Shown piece after piece: positions 41,901 to 52,026 of a stretch of 64,000 nucleotides of DNA (positions within the stretch are counted from its first letter, which is position 1; every line of letters starts with the position of its first letter). Origin of the DNA: Cylicocyclus nassatus (lineage: Eukaryota > Nematoda > Chromadorea > Rhabditida > Strongylidae); the NCBI GenBank assembly GCA_958299035.1, contig CATQJL010000305.1, positions 32,377,733-32,441,732 of the forward strand, read 5' to 3'. The notes below the pieces were generated by a model. The model had not been told where the DNA came from. It did no database searches and worked only from the letters and a program-made list of their open reading frames with translations. The translations under genes were made by a program, and so were the position numbers.

Positions 41901-44900
41901 CGTAATGACTTTTCACCTGTAAATACGACAAGAAGTGATCGCGCTTGGGGAGACAAGCACAGTCAACTCACGTGAATCTGCGCAATAATCAATGGCAACA
42001 AATCCATGAGGTATAGGGTCAGTGTCTTTCACAACGGTTATATCGGTAACAACAGATACAGTGCCCTGAAAAGATCTGATATATCCACCTAGAGAGCAGT
42101 AGACCGAGGCAAGGCCTGGTCGCGAAAATTTTCAGATTGTACAAGTGTGCAGATGATTTGTTGTTACCGGTAAAAATGTGATAATTTTTCGAATCTTATA
42201 TATAAAGCTGAATGTCTGTTTGTATGTCTGTCTGTATGTCTGTCTGTCTGTCTGTACGTATGTTCCGAATAGAAAATTCCATTTCTGAACCGATCCGGAC
42301 CAAACTTGGCACACATACACTACGGGCCCCGGCGGGTGTCATAGGCTACTTTTCGTCATCGATCGATATCGATTTTATCGATTTTTATCGATTTTTTTGC
42401 TGAGTTCACCTACGGGGCTGGGAGTTGGCACAGGGGGGTAATCGAGCATGGGGATTCCGAATACAATATTGGTTTTCAGCATTATCGATTACTTTTATCG
42501 ATTTTATCGATTTTTTTTGCAAAGTTTGAGCTACGGGGCTGGGAGTTGGCACAGGGGGGTAATCGAGCATGGGGATTCCGAATACAATATTGGTTTTCAG
42601 GATTATCGATTACTTTTATCGATTTTATCGATTTTTTGCAAAGTTTGAGCTACGGGGCTGGGAGTTCGCACAGGGGGGTAATCGAGCATGGGGATTCCGA
42701 ATACAATATTGGTTTTTGGGATTATCGATTACTTTTATCGATTTTATCGATTTTTTGCAAAGTTTGAGCCAGGGGGCTGGGAGTTGGCACAGGGGGGTAA
42801 TCGAGCATGCTGATCATCCCCAAGGGGGGTGATCAGCATGCTCGATTACACCCCTGTGCCAAATTCCAGCCCCCTAGCTCAAATTTTCAAAAAATCGATA
42901 AAATCGATAAAAGTAATGGACGATCTTGAAAACTAATATTGTATTCGTAATCTGCATGCTCGATTACCCCCCGTGCAAACTCCCAGCCCCGCAGGTCAAA
43001 CTTTACAAAAAATATCGATAAAATCGATAAAAGTAATGGACGATCCTGAAAACTAATATTGTGTTCGTAATCAGCATGCTCGATTACCCCCTGTGCAAAA
43101 TCCCAGCCTCGCATGTCAAAATTTACAAAAAATCGATAAAATCAATAAAAGTAATCGATAATTCTGAAAACTAATATTGTATTCGGAATCCCCATGCTCG
43201 ATTACCCCCCTGTGCCAACTCCCAGCCCCGTAGGTGAACTCAGCAAAAAAATCGATAAAAATCGATAAAATCGATGTCGATCGATGACGAAAAGTAGCCT
43301 ATGACACCCGCCGGGGCCCGAAGTGTATGTGTGCCAAGTTTGGTCCGGATACGGCGGAGCCGGGTAAGCCAGCTAGTTTTTCAAAAAAGCTGCCTTGCTG
43401 CAAGCCGCCGTCTTGCAGGAATTTCCAGGCAAGCTCGCAAAAATCATGAAAGCTTTCCGTAAAGTGTTTCGGAGGGTGTGGCTGACGTCGATATCGATGT
43501 TATCGAGTTTTTATGAAATTTCACCTACGAGGCTGAAAGTTGGCGCACAGGGGATAAGTGAGCATGCTGATTACGAAAATATTATTGGCAGGGCCTGGCG
43601 GAGCCGGGCTTGCCAGCTAGCGCTATACAGATAGTGTGTCAACGATGTTCTCCCTTCCCGATCAGCAAGCGTAACGCTAGGCGCCGTGCCGCGTTCGCGG
43701 GCTTAGCGCCTGAGTTTGCCGCATCGATCGGAAAGGCCCTGGCCAGACTTCGCTCAAAAGCGCCCAAAAGCGCTCAAAAGCGCGCAAAAGCGCCCAAAAG
43801 CGCTCAAAAACGCGCAAAAGCGCCCAAACTTCTCTAAGCTCTCCTCACTCTCTCTCATCTCTCCTCACACGAGAAAGTGAAGAGACACCAGAGAAATTTG
43901 GGCGCTTCTGCGCGCTTTTGAGCGCTTTTGGGCGCTTTTGAGCGCTTTTGAGCGAAGTCTGGCCAGGGCCAAACTGTAGCCTGCTTGTGAAACAAACTGC
44001 AAAGTGCTGACGAAATTTTCATATAGGCTCATCAAGCTTACTAAAGCTTCCTCAATACTAGTAATTTGACCAAGAACTCATCTTTCCAAGTTCAGAAACT
44101 ATTATGTAATATCACAACTAAAAGACTGACTCTTATTGTCGCTTCAGGTATCTCTCGACTAATAGCAAGGTAACGAACGGGACGAGACCATAGCGAAAAA
44201 GCACTTTCGCGCCAAAGATCAGCATCACTGCCGTCGTCGTGGCACCGAGTTACCTAAAATAGACGATAATGACAGGGAACAACAACAACAACAAAAAAAT
44301 TAACAATGGTGCTCCCAGTCTCAACAATCACTGCAGTGCTCCGGTCACTCAACTAGAGTGCTGAGCCGCGGGACCTAAATCTTAGCGTTACATGCATCAG
44401 GTCCATAGGGCCCAAAAGCGTGAGCTGGTGACCCGCGCACTTATTGTTGCCATACTGACAATGGCCCGCACGTGTGTATAGGCTTTTAATTTCACTAGCA
44501 GCCCGCGCCATACGGACGCATGCTGAAATTAACAGCGGAGCTCATCTACTTAACACACGTTGTAAAGGCTACCGCATGACGAAGGCGCAGGAGCAGCATT
44601 AGCTGAGCGGGCGCGAACTCAACGCGCGCGTATCTTTACCGTTGTGAATCCTGCGCCTCATGCGCTCCGTGGATAATGAAGCCGCGTTCGTGCCCAAAAA
44701 TTTTGCGCCTTCGTTATGCAGCAGGCTACAAGCGCAAGGGTTACTCACTTGAGAACGACGCAGTGGGCTCCATGTCAGGAGTCACGCCGCGCGCCGCGCC
44801 GCTTCGCCGCGCACGTCGCGTCTAAATTTTGCACCCAGGGCTCGGCACGAGCTGGAACCAGGGAAATTTCAAAACGAAGTCCCGTTTGATAATGAAAATT

Positions 44901-47900
44901 TCGTACGAAGTCCCTTTTGACCTGTTTTAAAAACCCGTCATCATTTTTATATTATGTAAAAAATGTAGTAGTGTTCATTTCTGATTCATGAAAGAACTTT
45001 TCACAACTTTCTGAGCTTTTTAAGTGGTCGAATCACATATTGAGAAGCAGAAAAAGCCGATTTTTCGACTGCCGAGCGGGCCAAGTGGTTTTTCAATTGC
45101 TATAAAACGCTGAATAGAGAACATTATGAAACTGTTTCTTCTCCGTATGTAATCTTTTACAGTGTAGATACATTTTATGTAAAAAAGTATGAAAACTTAT
45201 GTGAGCAAAGTGTCGGTGCCAGCTCACAAGGGAATGGTCAGAAATCGAAGTGGCCAATTCAAGCAAGCTGCATACCTTTCGATGCAGCATAAAATGCTGA
45301 TTTCAGATCTGTCTTCCTTATCTGCAGAGCGCTTTTGTAGGCGAAGTTATGAGCCGTTAAATGTCATCATTTTGCTAAGAAATGGTGCGTGTAAAGGTCA
45401 AACTTGGCCGTACAAAGCCATTCTCGGCTCAGTGTTGGACCAAAACGTGTAACTAGGTCAGTTCATATGGCTCATACCTAAAGGTGAGCTAAAAGAGCAG
45501 TGATCTGCCTAATTTCGCAGTTTTTGTGGACGATTTTTCCTCAGTAAAGCTGCTCATAACTTCGCCCACAAAGGCGCTCTGCAGATACGGAAGACACATT
45601 TGAAGTCAGCATTCTATGCTGCATCGATTGATATGCAGCTTGTATGGATTGGCCACTACGACTTCTGACCATTCCCTTGTCAGCTGGCACCCAGCTGGCA
45701 CTGTGCCAGCTAATTCAGAAAAAAGTTGGGCACAGCTTTCATTCACATAAGTTTTCATAAATTTTTGGCCCGTAGTTCCGGTCCACCAACGCGCATGCAC
45801 ACACCAAATTTGGTGTCATACTATTGCGTTTTGGCTGAAAACAACGCCTTTGTTTGTTGATGGACAGCTTGCCAATGGCATGCCGGTGGCATGCCGGCGG
45901 CATTTTTGCGGCAGTTCTCCGCCTCGGCTCCTGTGGAAACGATATCCCCTTTGCTTTCCGCCCTAAAAACGATATCCAGCTTGACCCGGTGCCAGCTGTG
46001 CTGAGCCCTGTTTGCACCCCATAAAACTGCCCGGTGCTAAAGTGGCACGGCGCCAGTCTAGGGGGGTGGGGGGTGGGGCAGATACATGGCTCGTGCCGTA
46101 AGTAAGACTGCGCCAGGAGTGCTGGCTTCTGTTTTACTGACATCGCTTCGCGAAAAATTCGCGCCGACCGTGACTCCTGACCGTTCCCCACGCAGTGAGG
46201 GATGCCATCAGAACTAGTAGGAGTAACAGATGCCTTTCGGGCTGACAACAGATCTTTTATGAGTTGACCGTTGATTGTCAAATAATCTCATATAGTTCGA
46301 GAAAAGGTTGAATGTTGGTAAATTGTTAGTTAGTGTGTTCTTTATAGGAAACTAGCTTGCTTACCCGGCTCCGCTCGACCCTGTCAAAACACTGTAATAA
46401 AGTTCCCATCCCTCTCTCTGTACAGCCATTCCCTGTGCCCACTTCTACACTTCATTTCCCGTCCTGTGTTGTTTTCGAAATCAGCATGCCCACTTACCCC
46501 CCCCCCCTTTGCCAACTCCCAGCCCTTCAGCTCAAATTTTGAAAATCGATAAAATCAATGAAAGTAGTAGGTAATACCAAAAACTAATATTGTATTCGTA
46601 ATTAGCATGCTCGATTACCCCAATGTGCCAACTCCCAGCACCGTAGCTCAAACTTTGCAAAAAATCGATAAACGTGATCGATAGTTCTGAAATCTAATAT
46701 TGTATTCGAAATCGCCATGCCCACATACCCCCCCCCCCCCCTGTGCCAACTCTCAGCCCCGTAGGTGAACTTTGCGAAAAAACCGATAAAAATCGATACT
46801 ATTCCACATTAGTTGACCCAAAAATGAAAATCGTGAATTTCACTGAAACTTCGTCCACGGGATTTATTTGGTATGCTGAACACGAATGTGATGCTTACTT
46901 CGTGGGACAGCGCCATCCGGTGGAGTTATGGTAGGACTACGATATGGGGTCAAAACCACGGATTTGTCCGAAACTTGGGCCAGAGGGTTTATAGGGCCCG
47001 TGATGTTGAATATCACATTGGTTTTGAACCGTAGCGTCATTTTCTCGGGTTACGGTAGCTACACGGTAACGGGTGTAAAACATAGTTTTGCCTGAAACTG
47101 GTGTACGGCGACTCGGACGACCATAGCTTTGCACACACTACCACCGCCGCGCGCTACACATCCTGCTCCGGCTTTTGCCTAGTCAAAGCTCAGGGAAGGA
47201 TACATCTGCCGATTTTCGATTTTGACCCCTACCGTAAACCTACCGTAACCATGAAGGGAGACGTTTTCGTGTGAAGAAAGTGTGACATTTCTAATCAACA
47301 TGTCGAATAACCCCTCTGTGCGAAGTTACAGCGGATTTTTAGATTTTGACCCCCTACCGTATACCCGCCGCAACCCGAGAAAATGACGCTACGGTACAAA
47401 ATTAGTGTGATATTCAGCATCACGGGCCCTATAACCCCTCTGGGCCAAGTTTCGGGCAAATCCGTGATTTTGACCCCACTCGTACCTATAGTTACAAATG
47501 GCTGCGAAGACCGCGCCCCGTGTCCCAGTGCAAATCTGTCTTCCGCACGGGAACCCTGGCGGTTAAGCGCGCAGACCCTATAACTTTCAACGCGAAATAA
47601 GTGACACTGAAGGAAAAACGGCTCTTTTCTGCAGGAGAATCACAAGAACAAGTGCAGTTGTTAACGTTCGATGATTCACCTTTCATCTCTTGCCATTTAG
47701 ATCGTTTTTCATTGATATGGTATCTCAAGAACTTAACATGGATAAGAAAATTACGATTTGTTTGTGTTTAAACAGAGAGGAGCTTTCTAACGAACTTGTT
47801 TCTTTTACGGCAGCCATAAGAAGAAGAAAGCTGCAGATCCAAGTGTCAAGAGGTAAGTATCATCCGCTCTGAGACTAGGAGGCTCAAGAACGTTTCAGTT

Positions 47901-50900
47901 TCAAAAGTATTTTTGACATATCTCATTTTTGATGATAGACTACTTGGATAAAAAAGTCCGAGCATGTTTAGAAAACTTGTAGATACAAAGCGTCTTCGAG
48001 TTTTCTATTCCCAGAATGGATAGTAGCCTACGGGTGAGCATTGTAAGTTCAGATGGATTTTGATAGCTTAACTGTTCGGGGAAATTACTGTATACGTCAA
48101 TTTCGGCAGCTTATTTAGGCTTCCAGCTCAGTTAGGGTGCTATCACGCTTTCCACTTTACTACTTATCACTCAGTTTTTGGTACTTGGTGTTTGTTCATA
48201 TCTGATGGGTGGACAAGTGTACAAAAGCACAAGTACGGCCTGTGAGAAGTATGTGGTTCAGATATCTCTCGCTTCTTTGCCTCGCACTCCTCATGAGCGC
48301 ATTCCTTAGGGACGGCCATACTATTCCTGTAATTCCTGCAATTCGTGCGATTCTTGTGGTTCCCATGGGTCCCGCAACAATGTATATTGCGAAAAAAATG
48401 TATACTGAAATTCGCAAAGCGATCCGTAGTGCGGCATATCGGAAGTCGAGGAATCACAGGAAATACAGGAACAGGAATCACAGTCACCTCCTGGAATAGT
48501 ATGGCCGGTTCCTTAGGCTTGAGATATACTTGACGATGGGTCGCTATAGCTGACGATAAGACGCTGCCAGCAGCAACGCCTTTTATGCGTATCGATTGAC
48601 GCCAGGCAACGCTGCTGCTTCTGGCTGCTGCAGCGAACGCGATACAGACCCGCTATAGCTGGAGATGCTGCGCTGCTCTGCGCTGCTGCTTGCTGCTCGT
48701 AGCTGCTCCTCGCTGCTACGCGATATGAAGCTCACTTTTGGTGAGCTTCTCTCAGCTGCTTCAAGCTGCTAGCGCTGATTTTGCTCGGATTTGCCCGTTT
48801 TTAACATCCTTTTGAACTTCTGAAGGATTTTTAGAGCGCTTGTTGCGTTACTGAACTGTGACAAATTTGCAAGACCAAAACGCAAATGCTTCGATAGGAA
48901 AATTAACAGAGAATTGACAAAGTGAACGAACAAATAAATATGAAAACCGCACAAAACTTCTGCGAAGAATCAAATTGGATTAACAAAAAATTGGGGGGCA
49001 GGCGTTATGGAGCAAAACTACGCCGCGTTTCCCTGCGGTATATCCTGAGGGCCATTTGCGTTGCGTCGCTCTTAATTGCGCAGGAGTAGCGAGCAATTCC
49101 CTATCACAACGACCTGATATGTCGAAACTGTATAGATGCAATTAGAAAAACAAAGAAGACGGCAATTTAGAAAATTAAAAAATAAATGAATTCTAGGGAT
49201 GAATGAAGGCTGAATCTGAGATGATACAATGCTTATTTGAGCTAAAAATGTTCAGGAGAAGTGGAATACGAGAATTAGTAGAGAAAGGATAGAAATTTTC
49301 CGTCATGAGTTCCCAAGAGAAATTAACTCACTCATCTTTTACTTTGTCTTGGCTTGCTTTGCAAAGTTTTCCTCCTCATACTCTGTATTTGATTCGCCCT
49401 TGAAATGCGTTTATCATTGACATTTTGATCTCTTTATTTATGGAGAGTGAAGAAAATGGCTCAATTCGCTCGGTAGCGCTAGCTCTCTGCGACTGCAATT
49501 AGGAGCGACGCAACGCAAAGGGCCCTCAGGATATACCACAAGCAAATGCGGCGTAGCTTTGCTCCATAACGCGGCGCCGCCCAAAAAATTAGAAAATTTA
49601 CGATTTAGTGGGATGTTACCAATACACCTCAATACATTAATGGCAGCTATGACCTAGGTCGTTCGGTTTTTGCCTCAAGCACAAATCAAGATTCTATTGC
49701 GACACCGCTTAAATAATAGTAATGATTATTTTCTCAGTACTAGTGCAACATTTGGTTTGCAACTGTATGCTTCTTAAAAAGATTTGTTGATGAGAACAGG
49801 ATGATTTTTTTCGGAACACGTAATCATATTCTTTAGTTTTTGATAGTTCTCAAAACTTACTTTCCTAATGGGCTAAGCTAAGCATAGTAATGGGTAAAGC
49901 TACTCGTTCTTGCACCCAAAGCGTACCCAGCGCAGCAGCCACGAGCAGCTAAAGGCAGCGCAGACATCAGCGATTCGCCAACACCCGCTATACCTCTATC
50001 GTCAGGTATATCTCAAGCCTTAGGTAGCTATCGCGATGCACTGAGGATAAAACTGCTTTCCATTATGTCATAACCAAAAATTTTGTGCATGCAGTATAAT
50101 GAACTGAAAAAACTTCCTTCACAAGTTCTAATGCTATACACCCGGCCTCTTTGAGCTTCATTTTTGTGACAGATGAGAAGAAAGCCTGAGTTGTTGAGCA
50201 GAGAGTCCACCTTTCATGGTTGTTATAGATTACCTCAGAGCATGCAGATACTGTCCATTTAATCTAGAGAACGAGATGTGGATTCTGAATTTGCTCATTG
50301 CGAGTACGCAAAAAAGGAAACCAGCTTTGTCTTCAAAACACAAGCAACAGCAAAAAGTACGGGCCCATACAAGTCTTCAACCCTTAGCATCAAGAAACGG
50401 AGTCTGCTGCATAACTTGCTATTAGAAAGAGGTCACACAAGAAAGTCATGCAAAAAGTTTACAGAAAAAGATCAATCATACAATCTCTAGCCTTTCATGT
50501 CAACTTGTTGCTGCTGGCTCTACGACGCCCTCCCCAGCTCGTTCCATGACACTGATAAGCTGTCATCGATCAAGATCTCCACTGGTTAGCCTATGTAGCT
50601 CAAATAGTAGACATCCGTGCCTGCATTGCGCGCTCCGACACTAAACGTCCTGCGCGCCGGTCAAATTTGCATTGGGTCATGGGGCGCGCTCTTCGCAGCC
50701 ATTTGTAACTATAGGTACGAGTTTTTGACCCCTACCGTAAGCCTACCGGAACTCCACCGGATAGCGCTGTCGCACGAAATAAACATCATATTCGTGTTCA
50801 GCGTACCAAATAACCTCCTAGACGAAGTTTTAGCGAAATTCACGATTTTTATTTTCTGGGTCAACCAATGTGGTTGTTTCATACTGCATTAGCTGCAGCA

Positions 50901-51801
50901 ACGGCAGTCAATCGATCGATATCTTCTGCCCACCCCCATACGACTGCAGTAGCTGCAGCGACTGCAGTATGAAACAATCCTATGACACGCTCCCTATCCC
51001 GAAGTGTACCTATGTACACCAAGTTTGGTCCAAATCGGTTCAGAAATAAATCTATTCCGCACATATGTACCGTCTGCACCCCAGAGAGGTTCCCATGTGA
51101 ACCGCGTGCGTACGTGGTGCGACGCTGCCTTTCGCTCTTTTTGACACGTTTCTCCTGAGATTTCAACGGAAGTGCCCGAGGTTAACACGTTTAAAAGAGC
51201 GAAAGGGGAGATGACGTGGCACCTATGGGAACCTCTCTGGGACGCAGACGATATAGGGCCTATCAAACTAAGTGTCGTTTGCACTATTAGTGACAGCACC
51301 GGTCAACTCAGATCTCTGCGTTTATGAAAAAAGCAGGAGCATAGGTTTAATTTTGTATGGTTTATTTATAAAATCGTGACGACGGATTTTACTGCGGATT
51401 TTGCACCCATAGAAGCATAAAACGCTCATACAAGACTGCATTACCTCAATGTTCAGCTCAATTACTTCCAGTCTGGATATTATCATACATAGGCAAAAAA
51501 ACCATCTGACTAGAAATGAAAACCAAGAAAATGTGATTTCCGGAAGTGGCATGTAGTCGCGCGCGGTCGCGCCATCGTCACAATTTTTCGAACGCCCCAT
51601 ACTTTCCTCGGACCTTTCGCAAAAGAATTCCCCCCCCCCTCATTTCTGGCGTAGGCCAGCAAGATATGAGAAAAATTACATAACACTCACCGCAGTAAAT
51701 CCCCTTGGACATTTGTTTTTATCGGAGACAATACAAAGGGCAGTCAGCGGAAGAGGACTCGCTTCAAAATCTTCTGATTTGATCAGTTCTCTCTCAACCA
51801 T
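38924..51801 (-). CDS. mvb-12: ESCRT-I subunit MVB12 homologue (MABP and UMA domains)
   Basis: Minus-strand exons: 51,801-51,691; 44,253-44,143 (GC donor) or -44,131 (GT donor); 42,065-41,972; 41,916-41,787; 41,646-41,572; 40,853-40,724; 40,659-40,534; 39,497-39,374 (least certain); 39,264-39,104; 39,031-38,924. Phases agree and give about 389 aa. The MABP domain spans about residues 16-165: LTALCIVSDKNKCPRGFTA joined to VTRCHDDGSDADLW, then VVTDITVVKDTDPIPHGF and REKSLRKRFICVKTEPRD. A proline patch (AKAPPPIGLYPQLG) and EDGVPFKLNPQL follow. The C-terminal FDISRLDSEEFNYTFALERA is the UMA motif that docks MVB12 in ESCRT-I. The complex sorts ubiquitinated membrane proteins into multivesicular bodies. 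Introns 1 (7.4 kb) and 2 (2.1 kb) are full of mobile elements, and intron 1 holds a candidate plus-strand gene. The start ATG is the first after TGTGCCGTTTAAG, a possible trans-splice acceptor. Confidence 0.88.
39160..39437. repeat. Inverted duplication of an mvb-12 exon
   Basis: The plus sequence at about 39,160-39,262 (TGCGGAACAACTTTTCAAAG ... ATTAGCGAAAAGTTGG) recurs inverted at about 39,337-39,437 (minus: TGCGGAACAACTTTCCAG ... GTTAGCGAAAAGTTCT), at roughly 70% similarity by eye, with a spacer of about 75 bp. The lower arm contains the mvb-12 exon 39,264-39,104. The upper arm overlaps the exon candidate 39,497-39,374. Read in the sense equivalent to the real exon, the upper arm gives LFANFITQSLTNFDV and then a stop. 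Confidence 0.65.
39701..39915. mobile_element. 215-bp palindromic PIF/Harbinger-like MITE (TTT flanks)
   Basis: The ends GGGATCGGCCATACTATTCC and their inverse, with internal repeats of the type TATTCCTRCGA, are flanked by TTT on both sides. Near-perfect stem around 39,790-39,800 (GCGTGTTGCGT). Same family as 48,309-48,512. It lies in an mvb-12 intron. Confidence 0.7.
39993..40321. mobile_element. 329-bp hAT-like MITE, CAGTGGCGG termini
   Basis: The ends CAGTGGCGGTC and the inverse ...TTCGCCACTG are flanked by ACCGCTAT (39,985-39,992) and ACAGCTAT (40,322-40,329), 7 of 8 matching, the hAT TSD length. The internal GTTAGCCATGCGCACCGGAAAA and a C tract (40,296-40,307) match 61,644-61,979. It lies in an mvb-12 intron. 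Confidence 0.8.
42194..43376 (+). mobile_element. Helitron-like element, copy 3 (1,183 bp), mvb-12 intron 2
   Basis: Begins TCTTATATATAAAGCTGAATG after A and ends GTAAGCCAGCTAG before T, with GGCGGAGCCGGG just upstream. At least three 121-bp units (at about 42,448, 42,569 and 42,690) precede the central palindrome at about 42,822. The right half is the inverse. Each unit contains TTATCGATTTTATCGATTTT and GGGGCTGGGAGTTGGCACAG. Confidence 0.82.
43477..43620 (+). mobile_element. Degraded Helitron 3' end
   Basis: It contains TCGATATCGATGTTATCGAG, GGGATAAGTGAGCATGCTGATTACG and the terminal GGCCTGGCGGAGCCGGGC then TTGCCAGCTAG. It follows copy 3 directly in the same orientation, so two Helitron 3' ends lie 244 bp apart. 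Confidence 0.55.
43735..43970. repeat. Palindrome of GCGC(C/T)(C/T)AAAA decamers
   Basis: The ends GGCCCTGGCCAGACTTCGCT and their inverse enclose arrays of a degenerate decamer (CAAAAGCGC plus C/T) on the left (43,757-43,828) and its complement on the right (43,898-43,955), with a CT-rich loop. A similar design (AAAAGCCCGAAAGAGCC) occurs at 52,672-52,975. No clear TSD. Confidence 0.6.
43980..44835 (-). other. mvb-12 exon 2 and flanking intron sequence
   Basis: Apart from the exon at 44,143-44,253, no gene is supported. Positions 44,790-44,820 are a GC-rich run of GCCGCGCGCCGCGCCGC. Confidence 0.4.
44836..46010. mobile_element. 1,175-bp hAT-like foldback element with perfect 8-bp TSD
   Basis: The ends CAGGGCTCGGCACGAGCTGG and inverse (CCAGCTGTGCTGAGCCCTG) are flanked by TTTGCACC on both sides (44,828-44,835 and 46,011-46,018). 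The arms are inverted over several hundred bp (for example TATGCAGCTTG and GACCATTCCCTTGT). Same terminal family as 6,646-9,410. It sits in mvb-12 intron 1. Confidence 0.85.
46019..46351. other. Unassigned, mvb-12 intron 1
   Basis: G-rich patch at 46,061-46,079; no feature supported. Confidence 0.3.
46352..46800 (-). mobile_element. Truncated Helitron-like copy (reverse orientation)
   Basis: Begins with the inverse Helitron 3' end (CTAGCTTGCTTACCCGGCTC after A). The body units AAAATCGATAAAATC, GTGCCAACTCCCAGC and C-tracts (46,497-46,507; 46,730-46,741) follow, but the 5' TC end is missing and the sequence changes at about 46,800. Confidence 0.6.
46801..47500. repeat. Unclassified repeat with TGACCCC(C)TACCGTA units; inverted partner at 50,690-50,870
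   Basis: Phrases such as GACCCCCTACCGTA, CGAGAAAATGACGCTACGGT and GGCCCTATAACCCCTCTGGG occur on both strands within 46,930-47,500. Positions 46,805-46,945 match the reverse complement of 50,735-50,865 (GCTGAACACGAAT, CATCCGGTGGAGTT), and ACCTATAGTTACAAATGGCT at 47,485 matches 50,694-50,716 inverted. It may be one element split by later insertions and the nested gene. Confidence 0.45.
47701..50490 (+). CDS. Candidate gene within mvb-12 intron 1, unknown function
   Basis: Three plus-strand exons: 47,701-47,852 (ATG at 47,717), 48,175-48,241 and 50,268-50,490, in consistent phases (1, then 2) and encoding about 141 aa. The acceptors CATTTAG, TATCACTCAG and TTTAATCTAG and the donors GAG/gtaagt and CCT/gtgaga are all good. 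The predicted protein starts MVSQELNMDKKITICLCL, is basic at the C-terminus (SIKKRSLLHNLLLERGHTRK), and has no recognised domain, signal peptide or membrane segment. The second intron contains two adjacent TTA-flanked elements. It runs opposite to mvb-12. Chance assembly of open frames cannot be excluded. Confidence 0.45.
48309..48512. mobile_element. 204-bp PIF/Harbinger-like MITE with TTA flanks
   Basis: The ends GGGACGGCCATACTATTCC and GGAATAGTATGGCCGGTTCC are flanked by TTA (48,306-48,308 and 48,513-48,515). Same family as 39,701-39,915. The right TTA is shared with the next element. Confidence 0.75.
48516..50019. mobile_element. 1.5-kb foldback element with TTA flanks, adjacent to the previous MITE
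   Basis: The ends GGCTTGAGATATAC(T/C)TGACGAT and their inverse are flanked by TTA (48,513-48,515 and 50,020-50,022). Inside, about 48,985-49,590 is a second palindrome (GGCAGGCGTTATGGAGCAAA, GGCCCTCAGGATATACC and inverses), probably a nested element. The outer arms contain GCTGC-rich repeats (48,560-48,780). Confidence 0.7.
50491..50690. other. Unassigned, mvb-12 intron 1
   Basis: No supported feature. Confidence 0.3.
50880..51260. repeat. Helitron fragment fused to a CCAGAGAGGTTCCCAT palindrome
   Basis: Positions 50,965-51,070 match the Helitron body in reverse (AAGTTTGGTCCAAATCGGTT, AGAAATAAATCTATTCCG). Positions 51,068-51,253 are a separate palindrome with ends CGTCTGC...CCCAGAGAGGTTCCCAT and inverse. 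CTGCAGTAGCTGCAGCGACT repeats lie at 50,886-50,970. No TSD. Confidence 0.5.
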
Positions 51802-52026
51802 TCTTAAACGGCACACAAATTCAGAGTCAAGGTATTTTAGAACAAAGGAGAGTTCAACAATAACACTGATGAGCAAGACCGGCACAAAATAACTGATAAG
51901 GACTCTGTGCTGGCTTTCCACTGATGCGTCACATTGGAAATGCAGTGGCTTTCAGAAAAGGAACAAATGCCTAAATATTTCAAGATTTCAATGTTTACGG
52001 GAAGATAGACAGCTCATGACGGAAAA
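51802..52026. promoter_or_regulatory. Shared 225-bp region between divergent genes
   Basis: This separates the mvb-12 start (minus) from the start of the unknown six-exon gene (plus). Such a short head-to-head spacing implies a bidirectional promoter. No specific motif is claimed. AATATTTCAAG at about 51,974-51,983 could be a trans-splice acceptor for the plus gene. Confidence 0.4.
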
